A DNA stretch of 64,000 nt from Apostichopus japonicus (GCF_037975245.1 NC_092576.1:22691611-22755610), one strand, 5' to 3'; counted from the first letter of the stretch, positions 1 through 11,704 are shown. Notes: generated by a model not told the origin, from the sequence alone. Numbers and translations: made by a program.

Positions 1-588
1 ATGTTACAATGCTATCCAAAATCTTTGGTTTAATAAAGCTAGTATCCGTACGTTTGTAACAAAATATGAGGCTGGACACAATGGTGGAATGTTCCGTGTA
101 GCTTGCCTTCTTTGTTAAGCATAACAACTATGACACGGCAAACAAAATGCACATTACGACTTCACTTTGAGTAAGATGTCAATTGTCCATAGCGCCTTGG
201 CGCTTTGCCACGTAATAACTGGGTTATACGCATAAACTAGTCTTCTTCTTTGTTTTATCTGGTTATACGCTTTGGTGCTAAGCAGTATCTTTCCGGTTTG
301 GCGCATGGCAATGCGTACTCATTGTGCGCGTACGCAGATATAATCAATTGCTCAACCAGAAAGCTGTAACAGCTCCAGAAGCGCGACAAACTGAGAACTC
401 TACGTGTTTTGCCACGCTTGCGTATCAACCCCCTCGTGACGCCAGTGGTTGCGTTGTTTCACAATTTGAAAGTAACTTCTTTAGACAGATTATGTGAGCC
501 CGGTGCAGTCCAACCAAAACAAAATGCAAATACAAATCACCAATTTATTGTTTATAATTAGCAATTTCGTTACAAAACAAATTGTACC
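1..588. other. 5' flank of the putative secreted-peptide gene
   Basis: No coding region is visible. An octamer ATGCAAAT (524-531, the POU-factor consensus) and a TATA-like TTTATAAT (551-558) lie just upstream of the ATG at 589. They could be promoter elements, but such short motifs also occur by chance. Confidence 0.25.
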
Positions 589-1674
589 ATGCATATGATG
601 TTAGTTGGTAATTTCATAGTAATATGCTGGTCCATTATGGTCATCGACGGATCTGATCTAAGAATGATGTCAGGCAGCAATGTTCGGTTCTTGCCTCCTG
701 TTTCTAACTACTCAAAGGAAATTGCAAAACCAGCTGCAGGACGGAAGGTTTATTCGGGAAGGAGGTAAGTACATGGTAGTAGCCTTTATGCCTACGGTAA
801 TGTAACATGTTTACTAAGTTCGTTAAGGTCCAACTGTGTTATACGTAGCTGCACTGTGATGGACACTTCCTGTGTTTCAATGTCAAATTGGACTAGCAGT
901 ATATAAACACTGTTTCGAAAGCAACTACACAACACCAAACGGCTACAGCGCAAAAAAGCCAATTTCCTACTCTGGAAGATGGAGCACTTTCATGAATTAT
1001 AGTAGGCCTAGGGCGGCCTATCTTATGGAGTGATCTTGAATGCATGCGCAATATTAGAGACGTTTCTCCTTGCTTAGCGACTTTAACTCCAAAAATAAGT
1101 TTAATATTATTCTTGCGGCATCTGATAAACTGTTGAAATTACGAAGTTGAAGGATAACAATTATTTTCAATAATAACATTTAGGCTTATGTTACTTTATA
1201 GCATGATGAAGTAGCGGCGCAACCCCAAAGTATTATTTATTAACCTAGGCCTAGCCTTGTTCCTTGTGTTTATGGGTGTACACTCAAAGTGATGCCTCGT
1301 TGTCATATCACGTTTATTATCGATTAAGGGAGCTCGTCGAAGATAAATGAGATTGCTGTGTGTTTCTTTACATCAGTGTCGTTCATCATGCATATATGTT
1401 AAATGGTACCTTAAAGTTATTTTTAAGATGTTTATTCTTATTTACAAGTTGGAAGAACACGGAAAAAGAAATGAGACAGAAAAGATGTTACTTTAAATTT
1501 GGTCGTTGGTGGGGATCCAAAAAAGACTGTGAAAAGAGGATGGCAGAACGAAAACCTCCGACGAAACTATCTTGGAATGTAACTAATGAAGTTTTAAATC
1601 ATGGTAATTGTCCAACTATAACATCCTCAGAGCTTGAAAAAATATCTGACATAAATCGCTTTTATTGCTGCTGA
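589..1674 (+). CDS. putative secreted cysteine-containing peptide precursor (2 exons)
   Basis: I do not recognise this gene; the model is built from signals alone. Exon 1 is 589-764 and ends at a consensus donor (GGAG|gtaagt). Exon 2 is 1449-1674, after the acceptor tttattcttatttacaag. The junction keeps frame (phase 2 plus 1) and gives 133 residues. Residues 5-21 form a hydrophobic stretch that could be a signal peptide. The rest is short and basic, with several possible prohormone-convertase sites: GRK at 51-53, KR at 70-71, KR at 88-89 and RK at 93-94. A Cys72-Cys86 pair encloses 13 residues (C-YFKFGRWWGSKKD-C) between two KR sites, and three more cysteines lie near the C-terminus (113, 132, 133). 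The layout resembles a neuropeptide or cysteine-rich peptide precursor. FKFGRW faintly recalls echinoderm luqin-type peptides, but the position and the missing amidation site argue against that. The splice junction is inferred; exon 2 could be fortuitous. Confidence 0.35.
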
Positions 1675-1744
1675 CGAAGTGAGCTGTTGTATTATTGATA
1701 TCAGGTGCGTATCCAGGGGGGGGGGGCGTTGGGGGCGCGCGCCC

Positions 1745-1925
1745 CCCGGGTAAGAAAAAGAGGAGAGAAAAAAAAGAGAAGAAAAAAAGGAAAAAAGAGG
1801 GGAAAAAAGAGGAGGAAGGAGAGGAAGGAAGGGAAAAGAAAAAGAAGAAAGAAGAAAGAGAGAAAAAGGAGAAAAGGAGGGAGCAAAAGAAAAACGCGAA
1901 GACACCGGGAAGAGAAAGAGGAACA
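1745..1925 (+). repeat. homopurine (GA-rich) tract
   Basis: About 180 bp of almost pure A/G on the plus strand, with only scattered pyrimidines, inside the MITE-like element. Overlapping open frames on both strands (Lys/Arg/Glu-rich or Phe/Ser-rich) are composition artefacts. Such tracts can form triplex H-DNA. Confidence 0.8.
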
Positions 1926-2270
1926 GTGACATCATTACAGCGCTGAAGGGTAGCCAGTGACGGATCAATGATTTCGTAAAAGTGTGACTTACCAAACCCC
2001 TTACACCGACAACTCCATTTTTTGACGTTTCCATTTTCCTCTCTCACTAATGATCTATATATATATACTATATATGGTCTATCATAACGCGTGTGTAGAA
2101 TTGTGCTATGAAACCAACTGTGGCTGGTCTCGAACTCTACCGTGTAGTCGGGGAACATGACGCATTTTTGGATTGGGGCGACTGCCAGCCCCCCCCCCCC
2201 ATTCAGCATTTTTTTTAAATGATATCGCTAAGTAATTTCAAAATGGAAAGTGCTTAGAGGCAACTTACAA

Positions 2271-3786
2271 GGCCTGGGAAGTGTCATTTCCAGCGATCTG
2301 GGAGACATTTTCGGCCAAAATTTTCTTGTACGCTTCACGCCAACCTATGGTGGCGCTACGCTTAGATAATTTGCCTACAGGCTTTGCCCCTCCCTTGGCA
2401 AATTCCTCGCTACGCGACTGTTCGAAATTGTAACGCAAACAGCAGATATCACATCATATTAGTGAGCATGAAAATGGCGTTCCTGGATGAAAAGCCTCAA
2501 AGTTGTCCGACTTGCCTGAAAAAATAACCAACAGTTTTCGCGCGCTTCGCGCGCGTTCAACCTGTTCATGTTATTAAACCTATAAGCAAGCATCGTTTAT
2601 TAAATCGCATGCCATCGTGTACCGTACGGTCCGTTAAAATTGCGCAGTATACCGCGGGATGCTAATGTAAACAACGACATGTCTCATGTAGATGTATAAA
2701 AAGCATGGAGGTCCAATTATGTCAAAACTCTCTTTTACATTAGTAATGGCGAATTAGGGGCTGCACCCCCGCCGCGCAGTGGCGGAGCGTCCATACGGTC
2801 AGGGGGCGGATGCCCCCCCCCCTGACGGACTCAAATGGACTGCTGGCGCCTTTTTCAGCTCTTTACCACTTTTTACTTGTTCGTGATTATTGACTTTTTT
2901 ATTGCGCTCTCATCTACTTATTGACATTTGTCACATTTTGTTGGTGTAATTTGGCGATGACACCTTATTCTTCGTCTATCTGCAAATTAGCCAGGCCCGG
3001 AAAGGGTCATTTCCGGCGATCTAGGGAGTATCTTGACCCCAAAATTTTCTGTACGCTACGCGCCAACCAGTGGTGGCGCTCCGCTTAGATAGTGTCGAAA
3101 GCGCCCCTACAGACCATTCTCGCCACTCCTGACCAATACCCCTAGCTCCGCCACTGCCACCGCGCCTCCTACGCCTATGTGTGTAGTGTTCGCTTTCGGA
3201 AATATCTGCTATTTTTTCATTTCCTTCAACCAAGTTTTATAATAGCCGTTATAAGAGGTTTTAATATTTCTACATCAATAAATTAACTGCGTCTGAATTT
3301 TAGAAAATTTCTGACCAACATTCTGCATCACACTTCCCTCTACTCGTGCAATTTTGACCGGTCTGTTAGGGGTTGAAAGAAGTTTTTCTATATTGGTTGT
3401 CCAACATTATGGGTATGTTTTGAAGTGAGTTTATTCACGAGAAATGTGAATTTTCAAATTCTGAACAAATATGGGGCTTATAAAACCTTGAAAAGTGGGG
3501 TTGACGGGTATTGTGGGCCGCGACGTAGAATCACCTACAAAAGCAAAGACCCACAGGAGATGCGATCAGGTCGAACATGATGTGTGCAGGGTTGACAATC
3601 TTCAAAAAAGTTATGGATGGAAAAAAAAACTATTAGGAAATACTTGGTTCTCAGGCAAAAAGTGTACATCTGGTTGGTCATTTCAAGCCCGAGAAGTGCC
3701 GTTTCCGGTGATCTGGGGGGTTTCAAAACAAGAAATTTTCTTGTACGCTGCGCGCCAACCGATGGTGGCGCTCCGCTTAGATAGTA
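2271..3786 (+). repeat. three dispersed copies of a ~100-bp motif
   Basis: Copies lie at about 2271-2368, 2991-3093 and 3685-3786. Each runs from a CCGGAAA/CATTTCC-like start, through TTTTCTTGTACGCT, to GGTGGCGCTCCGCTTAGATA. The third copy abuts the right terminal inverted repeat of the 2.1-kb element, so the first two are probably ends of related elements inserted or duplicated inside it. Confidence 0.55.
2777..3156. mobile_element. nested hAT-like MITE, 380 bp
   Basis: The element begins CAGTGGCGGAGC (2777-2788) and ends with the exact reverse complement (3145-3156). The flanking 8-mers are CCGCCGCG (2769-2776) and CCACCGCG (3157-3164), matching at 7 of 8 positions. CAG ends and an 8-bp target duplication are typical of the hAT superfamily. 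There is no coding capacity. Confidence 0.5.
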
Positions 3787-3833
3787 ATTCGCGCCCCCCC
3801 GGGTTTGAAAATCCTGGATACGCGCCTGGATAT

Positions 3834-4242
3834 TACATTACAAATAGAGATATAGGCCTCTACTAATTCAATGTAACAATTATATGTTTGTCTGAGATAA
3901 TACATCAACTAAAGTTTTGTTATTTAACTGGCCATGGGATCCTTTGCAACGATTTTTATGCATTTTGAATATGGCAGAGTACACGTGGTATTTTTCTATG
4001 CTATTTCACTACGGATTATCGGTAAGCTATAAACTGCGTTACTCGAAAAAGTGCTTGGTCTAAGTGCCAGCTCTGTGAACAATTTGAACGAAAGAATCCA
4101 CGACTATTGCATGTAACAATAAGTCCTGACTTGTCTGCATATATTAGGTGTGATTACACAATTATTTTACAAATATAAGTATCGCACGGTAATAGAACAA
4201 ACACTAGAGCTTACATGATTCTCAATATCACTCAATAGCTTC
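3834..4242. other. non-coding spacer
   Basis: AT-rich sequence with no supportable ORF, repeat or RNA gene. Confidence 0.4.
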
Positions 4243-4446
4243 TTATATGATGTGACGCAATTTGATAGAACAATCAACCGTAGGTATAACCTGTATCTTT
4301 TTTTCTTGTAGAACATATTGTTCCTTCATCTGTACATCTTTCGGCCCGAAAGACTCCCAGGTCGCAGGGTCTGCTTCAACTACTGAAATCGAAACAGGAA
4401 CTTCTTGATCTTGTGACAGGTATAATAATATGTTTGATCTCACCAT
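4243..4446 (-). other. weak coding-like patch, unidentified
   Basis: On the minus strand the open frame has protein-like composition (for example VVEADPATWESFGPKDVQMK). The exon-like part would run from an acceptor after cctgtcacaag (about 4408) to a possible donor at AAGATACAG|gttata (about 4293). No family is recognised and no partner exon is certain; it may be a pseudogene fragment or chance. Confidence 0.18.
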
Positions 4447-4674
4447 GAATCATATAACCTAGCACGATGCCTCTTCATTGATCTAAAAAATGTGCTAACT
4501 TATTACGTTTGGATGTTTCCAGCAGATGATCAGAGTAAATGAAGTATAGACTGGGAGAATTGTCTTTGTCTTTAGATTTTAACCGTCTACAGCGTGTTTT
4601 TTTCTCTCCGTATAAAGTTTATAATATGTGATTGCTTGTTCCACTGATACTAACTCTTTCATCTTTCATCTTAG

Positions 4675-4823
4675 ATATGAAATCTAAAAGACGAAAACCT
4701 ACGGGCAACGTGAAGCCTTATCCTGGCACTAAGAAACGTCATCAGAGAAAAAAGAAGAACACGTGGAAGAAAAAGCCTTCATTAAACTCATGGAGGAAAT
4801 ACAAGTCAAACATCCCAGATTAG
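4675..4823 (+). other. candidate terminal exon with strong 3' splice signals
   Basis: A textbook 3' splice site precedes this stretch: TACTAAC branch-site sequence at 4648-4654, a pyrimidine run, then TTAG ending at 4674. The open frame encodes a very basic ~49-residue tail (MKSKRRKPTGNVKPYPGTKK...) ending in TAG at 4821-4823. An ATTAAA lies at 4981-4986. No upstream plus-strand exon was found, so coding status is uncertain. Confidence 0.2.
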
Positions 4824-4981
4824 ACCTATATATATTAATCTCATTAAGACATGCTTCACTGAATGTTGTCTCATATCTGTCGTGCACGATCCAGTGCGGT
4901 TTGATACACATTTATCGCGAACAAAAATCATTCGTAATTAACCTTCAAATTGTTGTTAATTGAACTGTTCTCGCAATTTGA

Positions 4982-5226
4982 TTAAAAACATATTTGAACT
5001 GAAGTATTATGGAGAAGAATGATGGTGTTTTCCAGGGAAATGATTTTTTTCCTATTCTCTACATATTTCTTTAATATTGCTTTACATAATTTTACATGCT
5101 GACACATTTCATCTCTTGCTGGAAGAACGATGCATCCATCTTCTTGTATACTCTGTGACAGAAACTTCGTAAATATATTATAAATTTTCTCAACTTTCAT
5201 TGGTCTATTCTTCATTTTAAGTTTTC
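4982..5226 (-). other. weak coding-like patch, unidentified
   Basis: The minus-strand open frame has a plausible helical composition (KVEKIYNIFTKFLSQS, then QHVKLCKAILKKYVE). It follows directly on a CA/TA microsatellite that supplies the apparent N-terminus. No family is recognised and no convincing acceptor was seen. Confidence 0.15.
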
Positions 5227-5239
5227 CTCTTCTTTGTTG

Positions 5240-5262
5240 TACACACACGCACACACATACAT

Positions 5263-5313
<51 letters not shown>
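5240..5313. repeat. (CA)n(TA)n microsatellite
   Basis: A compound dinucleotide run: CA repeats with CACATACA interruptions pass into about 17 TA units. Short Tyr-Ile or Val-Cys ORFs across it are artefacts. Confidence 0.9.
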
Positions 5314-5315
<2 letters not shown>

Positions 5316-6324
5316 GATATTTCAAAATTCCAGGACATTTTGTCGAATTGGAGAAATTTTCGGGGACACTTGTTCATCCGGGGACGGCACATTGGAATCG
5401 CCGCCTGTCCCCGAAAAATGTCATGTTAAAGATACTTTCAGCTGTAACGTGGGCAAATGTTATTTCGATGCTCACTTTGATATTCATATTTGGCGTTATT
5501 CATGTTGCAGGTATTCGTACTTACATTAGGTGTTTGTTGCTGTAATTAATATTTCATGGATTTATGGTTCATGATAGTTAAATAGAATGCTATTTCAGAT
5601 TGGATAATGGGGTATTCCATTGCATAGCAAATAGTCTGTGGTGATCACATGACAAATGTTTAAGGGCGGTATTTGATGTGATACACTTTTCTTTCATTCT
5701 ACATGCATTAGTTCATGGGTTTGAACCAGTGTTTTAATCTTGTGAGTTAAGATGTACTCCTACCCAAGATGCAGTGATCGGTTAAATATCGACGATTCAG
5801 TGATTGATAATTATGAATGGTTATGGGATGGTCATTTTGGATAATTATTTCATATATTAGTTGTTAACCCCTTGTAAATGGATATAGAGGTGTTAATCTA
5901 GTGCCCGTGCATTTTGGTATTTCCAATAATTTTACTCAGACTCATGTTTTGGGGTGCAGGGACAAATAACTAAAGTTATGCACCTGACCAAGTCTTCTGA
6001 CTGTGTGACATAAACATGTATCTGTGCTCAGGTATTTATTACAAGCACTAAGGTTATATTGTTGTACATTTTTCTAATCCTGCTCTCATGTATATTTATT
6101 TTACATAATTCAGAGGTTGTTGTTTCTTGGTTAATAAATTGACAGTTACTCTAGTCTCTCGTGTCGCCCTTGTTGCTGTAACCGATTCTAATCGACAGAC
6201 TTACTTATCTTGTCCTCGTCCTTCCTCGGTTCACGTCCTTTTACATATATTTCCAGCATTTGAAATATTGCTGTATTTGGATACATTGCTGAGAAATACC
6301 TAGAGTTTATTTCTGCTTAAAACA
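5314..6324. other. non-coding spacer
   Basis: AT-rich sequence. I see no gene, RNA or repeat that I can support here. Confidence 0.4.
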
Positions 6325-6560
6325 TTATTGCTCGGGTATTATGTATTAGTTTAGCATGATAGTTTAGGTATTAGGTATTTGTTTAATATTATTGCTCAAG
6401 TATTATGAATTAGTTTGGTATTATTGCTCAGATATTATGTATTAGTTGAGTATTATTGCTCAGGTAGTATGTATTAGTTAAGTATTATTGCTCAGGTATT
6501 ATGCATTAGTTTAGTATTATTGCTCAGGTATTATGCATTAGTTTAGAATTATAGCTGATG
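6325..6560 (+). repeat. ~32-bp minisatellite, about 6 copies
   Basis: A degenerate tandem repeat with core TATTATTGCTCAGGTATTAT followed by GYATTAGTTTAG. Confidence 0.75.
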
Positions 6561-7172
6561 TAATATGAGGTTAGCCCAAATCTGCAGGTGATTTTAAAAT
6601 TACTTTACGCATATTTAACAGACTTTGAAATATATTCCAAAGAACTTTGAGAGAAGATTCCTCATCTTACATTGTTCTTGAAATCCGTATGAGGCAGCAT
6701 ATCGTTAGCCAAGAGGCTCTGTCACTTTTCGATACCATGCACTCCCATTCAATAACAGTGCACTTTATCGGAAACATCCTCCTATATCCCAGCTCTCGTA
6801 ATAATATCATCAGAGGTTTTTTTTTTAAATTAAATCCATTGACTTGTACTTGTAAATTCTTGAAAAAGTCCCTGCTGTTTTGGGCCACTGTATAGCATAA
6901 ACAAAACTTATGATATATGGCATCTGTCCGGACGTTTCTAAATTTGAACGCTGTTTACAGATCTCCAAGGATTTTGTATAGCGTTGTAACATATCTTAGC
7001 TAAGCGCTACTTTATAAAAATATGATTTAAAAGATCTCGTCATCAAAACCTTCGAAAATAATCAGGATATGCACAGGTTCTTTGCCCAGAAGTGTCTGTC
7101 AGAGATTCCTTAAAGGAATTCTCAGGGATTTCAGAGACTTTAGCTGCTTGTCAAGTTTCCCGGAGTTAGGAA

Positions 7173-7612
7173 GGGCCCAGAGCCATTTGTCTATGTACGG
7201 CTATGAACGGGCCAGAGCCGTTTGTCTATGTACGGCTGTGAAAGGACCCAGAGCCGTTTGTCTTTGTATGGCTCTGAAATGACCCAGAGCCGTTTGTCTA
7301 TGTATGGCTGTGAAAGGACCCAGAGCGGTTTGTTTATGTATGGCTGTGAAAGGACCCAGAGCGGTTTGTTTATGTATGGCTCTGAAATGACCCAGAGCCG
7401 TTTGTCTGTGTACGGCTGTGAAAGGACCCAGGGCCGTTTGTCTATGTACGGCTGTGAAAGGACCCAGAGCCGTCTGTCTGTGTACGGCTGTGAAAGGACC
7501 CAAAGCCGTTTGTCTTTGAACGGCTGTGAAATGACCCAGAGCCGTTTGTCTATGTATGGCTATAAAAGGATCCAGAGCCGTTTGTCTGTGTACGGCTACG
7601 GAAGGACCGATT
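7173..7612 (+). repeat. 36-bp minisatellite, about 12 copies
   Basis: The unit core is CCCAGAGCCGTTTGTCTATG, followed by TACGGCTGTGAAAGGA. At 36 bp the unit is a multiple of three, so frames stay open on both strands (130 aa plus, 151 aa minus) with a 12-residue period. I read those ORFs as repeat artefacts: no start context, splice signals or non-repeat domain. Confidence 0.85.
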
Positions 7613-9914
7613 AAACAGCGACCTCTGTTAATTTGGGGTGTGACTCGAGAGCCCAATTACTTCATATGATCCTCACCGCCTCACGCGAGCGGAAGTAGCG
7701 TCTAAAGTAGTACGGCAGTTCACGGAAATTAAAACATAGGAGCCATATCACACCTGCTGATAACAGTACGCTTTGCATGCTATTTGAAGATCACTCGCGC
7801 CATCTTGATACACCCAAATCAATGACTTGCGCGAAGGGTGCGTTATAGTAACGACGTTTCGAGACAAAAATTATCGGGAAAATATCTTTCCTTTTCACAT
7901 AAAAAAGACTTGATGGACTACATTAGATTAAATTTTGTGTTAAAAACATACTGTTTAAAAGAATGACATCTCTCAAGTATGCAGCAGCTGCTTACAAACT
8001 GTTCTTTTTGATTAAAAAAAAAACATCCTAACAGGTTCACAAATGATGTACAATATAACGTTTGGCCCTTAACTAGATAGATAGGGCACAAAGCCTAACC
8101 GCAGTCTCTATCGTTCATTATATTAATTTTGTTGAGACCGAAATGTTGGGGAGATGGCTTTACAGTAATGTGTGAGCCCCTGGGAGCAGGTACTCCGAGT
8201 TGGCGGGGCATTGACAAATCATGGAGGGGCAACAAAAACTTAAAAGTATAGGCACAATACTGAGGTGCTGTTACTTGTGAAGCTTGTTCATATGATGGTG
8301 GGACAACTTAGTGGGTGGGGTAGGAGAACACTATTCTGAACGTAGAGGTCATGCCCCCTGGGCCCAACTTGGTAACCAGACTGCTGGGGAGAAATTCATA
8401 CCCAAATGGAGTCATATAGCCACCGTACAAAAATGCTCATAAATGACTGATTTTACACTTCAAGTCATGTTGAGGTAAAACATTTTTTTTGAAAATGTTT
8501 ATGACAATTTAAGTCTACAAAAGCTGAAACTCATTGAAAGATCTTCGAAAACTTGTTGCATTTTTTGAACTGAGTGGTACCTCACTGAGTAATGAAACAA
8601 CCAAGATGCCATCAATTGCTATATATAAGTTGACGATGCAGGTGCTTGGAAAATAAGTCAACACGCAAAACGCATAACTTCCCAAACTTTATATCACGTC
8701 TATTTTCAGTGGATGTATCAGATTGTCCAAGTGGAAACGGGTACAGTATATAAACATACTTGCAAAATTAAACTCAACATGGTAAAAGCAATATAAAACC
8801 TCTCCAAATATATCAAACTACCCCCCCCCCCCAACACAATATAAAATGGTTATATGCTTTGTAAGATAACTCTCTTAACATTTGATTGACATACTGTTAT
8901 TAAATTTATTAAAGCTAACATGGAACGATGCACCATCACCGCATAGCATTTTTAGATGTCTGACACAGTACACAGTGTCTACTTACAAGTAATAACTTGT
9001 ATAGTATTATATCGTTTTCATGTTGTAAGTGTATCCATATGTAACTCTCAAAATGCCTTCGGTGATGCATAGTGACTCACATGTGCATACTTTGTTGTCA
9101 AGAAATGCAATTTATCACTACATAGGCCGTACCTATGAAATTGTCGTTCTGCCAAAAACGATAAAGGTATTTTTAGATTTATTGAAATAAACAGTGATAA
9201 AAGTTTGAAATAAATATGGAGGTCAATAGACTGTGAATACTTAAAATGCAGAGCTGCCTTTATGGTGTATTTGAACCCGAATGCAAACTTGTATTGAGGT
9301 TTAGTGGATGACTTTATCGTAACAGGGTATATGAACCAATGTAATCCTTATAAGATATCTTATAAAGTTTGTTTGTATGAGTTCTGCAGATACTGTTGAC
9401 CCCTTGATGAATTTTGAGCCCCTTGTTCGTCCCGACAAAGTTCCCGATATCGTCGTATTCCGGGAATTTTCCTTCAAAGTGGAAACATTATCAGGAACTT
9501 ATTTGATTATTACTAGGGATAAATATGCCCCCATTGCAAAAACAAAGAATCAACAGTATAGGCCCCTCGTAGTTTTCATTCATTTAATGATAGAACGAAG
9601 CATAAGATAGTATTCCTCTGCTAAATCTGCTAAAATGTTGTGGATATCACGTTTCAATTATGGTAACCCAAATTGCTCACGAAATTTGCACCCATGCAAT
9701 AATAGAACGACCTGCAACTTGTTTACAATCGATGTATCACAGCGAAATATTCAAGAGCTTAACTCGGAATGGGCTCCAACATTATAGGCTATTATCATAT
9801 GTAGTATTCTATACACAAACTGTTAAAAACTTCAAATTGCAAATCTGCCTAGTAGTCCTTTTACAGAGAATGACATCGAACTACAAAAGCAAGCCTGAAT
9901 AACAAGTATGTGTA
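7613..9914. other. non-coding spacer
   Basis: No gene could be supported. It contains a short poly-C run (about 8821-8832). The open frames at 9377-9610 and 9660-9902 have no recognisable domain. Confidence 0.4.
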
Positions 9915-9946
9915 TATTAGATCCTCCTGCAAGCAGGAACTCGCGA
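9915..9946 (-). mobile_element. 3' tail fragment of a SINE
   Basis: About 32 bp are the reverse complement of the tail of the SINE at 62.88-63.15 kb (shared core CTGCTTGCAGGAGGATCTA). Similarity stops at both sides, so this is an isolated remnant about 10 bp from the left LTR. Confidence 0.5.
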
Positions 9947-9956
9947 GTAAACATAT

Positions 9957-11704
9957 TGTAACGTTGACCTCGGTCCACTGCATACAAGCACAGTCAACCA
10001 AAATGATGAAGAGAACTTTCTGTGTTGTTTCTTGAAAATCACTTTATTTCTCAAATTTTTACAAATGATTATTCTTAATTGGTGAGTCGAAGAACAGCAA
10101 GACGGATTTACAGTGTGTCAGTGTATAAAACGGTTTCAAACTTGAGTAATTGCTCAAGAGTAACACTGAGCCTGGAAACTAGCAATGACCTATGATGAGC
10201 ATGTAATAATAACGTATACCTGAGTAAATACATTCACTGGTATCTGAGAAAGTGTCTCACCGGCACAGCTACTCGCGAGTAAGTAGAGTATACTAGATAA
10301 CAATAAGCAGTGTTCTCCCCAGTTCATATACCACAGTTGCTCTTGAGAAAGTATCCTATGAGCAGGTTTCTAGTATGCAGCTAAACATTGAGAAGACAAC
10401 TGAGCAAACGTCTCAGGAGTAGATTTCTCATAAGTGAGAAATCATAATTTGAGTAGTTATCTCATGAGTAGGTAAACGATGAGAAAATATATTTGAGTCG
10501 TTATCTCACGAGTAGATGACCAGTGAGTAGATTTCTCATGAGTAGGTAAACGATGAGAAAATATATTTGAGTAGTTATCTCACGAGTAGATGACCGGTGA
10601 GTAGATTTCTCATGAGTAGGTGACCAGTGAGTAGATTTCTCATGAGTAGGTAAACGATGAGAAAATATATTTGAGTAGTTATCTCACGAGTAGATGACCA
10701 GTGAGTAGATTTCTCATGAGTAGGTAAACGATGAGAAAATATATTTGAGTATATGGCTGGCTAACTATTGAAAAGGTATTTGGCGAGTAAATCAATCGCC
10801 AGAGAGACGTCCTTTCACGTGGTACATAATGTAAGGAATTTGATTAAAAGTATTCCAAGTTCGCTAGATCGTAAATTAACAGTCTTTCCCAAAATCTAAC
10901 AGACAAATAACTACCAAATCATGGCTAACGATCGCTTTAAAATTGACAACCAACATGTATCATCATGAACTTGTTTACTATATACCCCACTTGCGTTCAA
11001 TGGCTACGTGACTCTCAGTGGCCTATAACACAATAACGGGTCAACATATCGTTCCTTATTTTCTTAATTAACACTTTGGTCCCTACATATATTCTGACCC
11101 AAATTACTTGATACAGAAATAATTACTAATAACACATTTCTTAGCTCGCTACGTTACGACAAAGCGCTGCCTCGAACACAGTACCTAACGTTGCAGTATA
11201 TCAACCAGCCTATCGAACCTAGCCCTTCGTTAAATTCTTGAACTAAGTTTACTCTGAATAACACAACCGTTTCGTGTCCTAAACTAATTTACGGATCATT
11301 GCAACAATTTGTAAGCAATAGGTCATTAATTTTACAGCTAAACGTGTCCCTGTTCAAGTAATTAAACTTATATAAGGCCAAATTTACCCACAATTCCGAC
11401 AACTTACATGTATACGTCTAAACCGCTTGCGTTCTTTCGTTCGACTCCCTAACACATGTGTAAAATCAATACAGGTATGTACGGTAATTTTCCATGGAAT
11501 TTCCAACGTTATAACAATACACAGGAAGCAACGGGTGATGCAATCAGCTGTTCAGTGATTGGTTAGAAGCCTCTCGCACGACTATATGCAAATATGGAGG
11601 TCAATAAACTTTGCCTAAGAAGTTCACCGGCTTATTCCGGTATAAGATAAAGATAAAAACAGAGAAATAATAAACGAACATAGTGAATATAAATTTTCGC
11701 TACA
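9957..11704 (-). repeat. 3' LTR (1,748 bp)
   Basis: It matches the LTR at 17980-19727 at a constant offset of 8,023 bp; I noticed two adjacent mismatches (10423-10424 against 18446-18447). On the element strand there is a TATATAA box inside the palindrome at 11368-11375 and a poly(A) signal AATAAA at 10043-10048, near the LTR end. It contains the 74-bp subrepeat block at about 10430-10750. Confidence 0.95.
10430..10750. repeat. LTR-internal subrepeats (left LTR)
   Basis: About four full or partial copies of a 74-bp unit, itself built from variants of CTCATGAGTAG and CTCACGAGTAGATGACC. The same block lies at about 18453-18773 in the other LTR. Similar blocks act as transcription-factor arrays in some LTRs; no function is shown here. 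Confidence 0.85.

Larger units (their letters stand above)
1702..3828. mobile_element. non-autonomous DNA transposon (MITE-like), 2.1 kb
   Basis: The ends are 16-bp terminal inverted repeats with one mismatch (CAGGTGCGTATCCAGG at 1702-1717, its complement at 3813-3828). They are flanked by a perfect 5-bp duplication GATAT (1697-1701 and 3829-3833). The ends are G-run rich. There is no transposase ORF. The interior holds a homopurine tract, a nested smaller element and three copies of a ~100-bp motif. Its superfamily is not assigned: CAG ends fit hAT-like elements, but the 5-bp target duplication is short for them. Confidence 0.6.

Noticed and set aside
589-1674. Assignment of the putative peptide to the luqin family
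   Set aside because: Only FKFGRW is reminiscent; there is no amidation signal after RW and its position in the precursor is wrong.
1616-2209. 197-aa Phe/Ser-rich minus ORF and its plus-strand Lys-rich shadow
   Set aside because: Produced by the homopurine tract within a MITE.
9377-9902. Two plus-strand ORFs of 77 and 80 aa
   Set aside because: No domain, splice signals or protein-like composition; expected by chance in this length of DNA.
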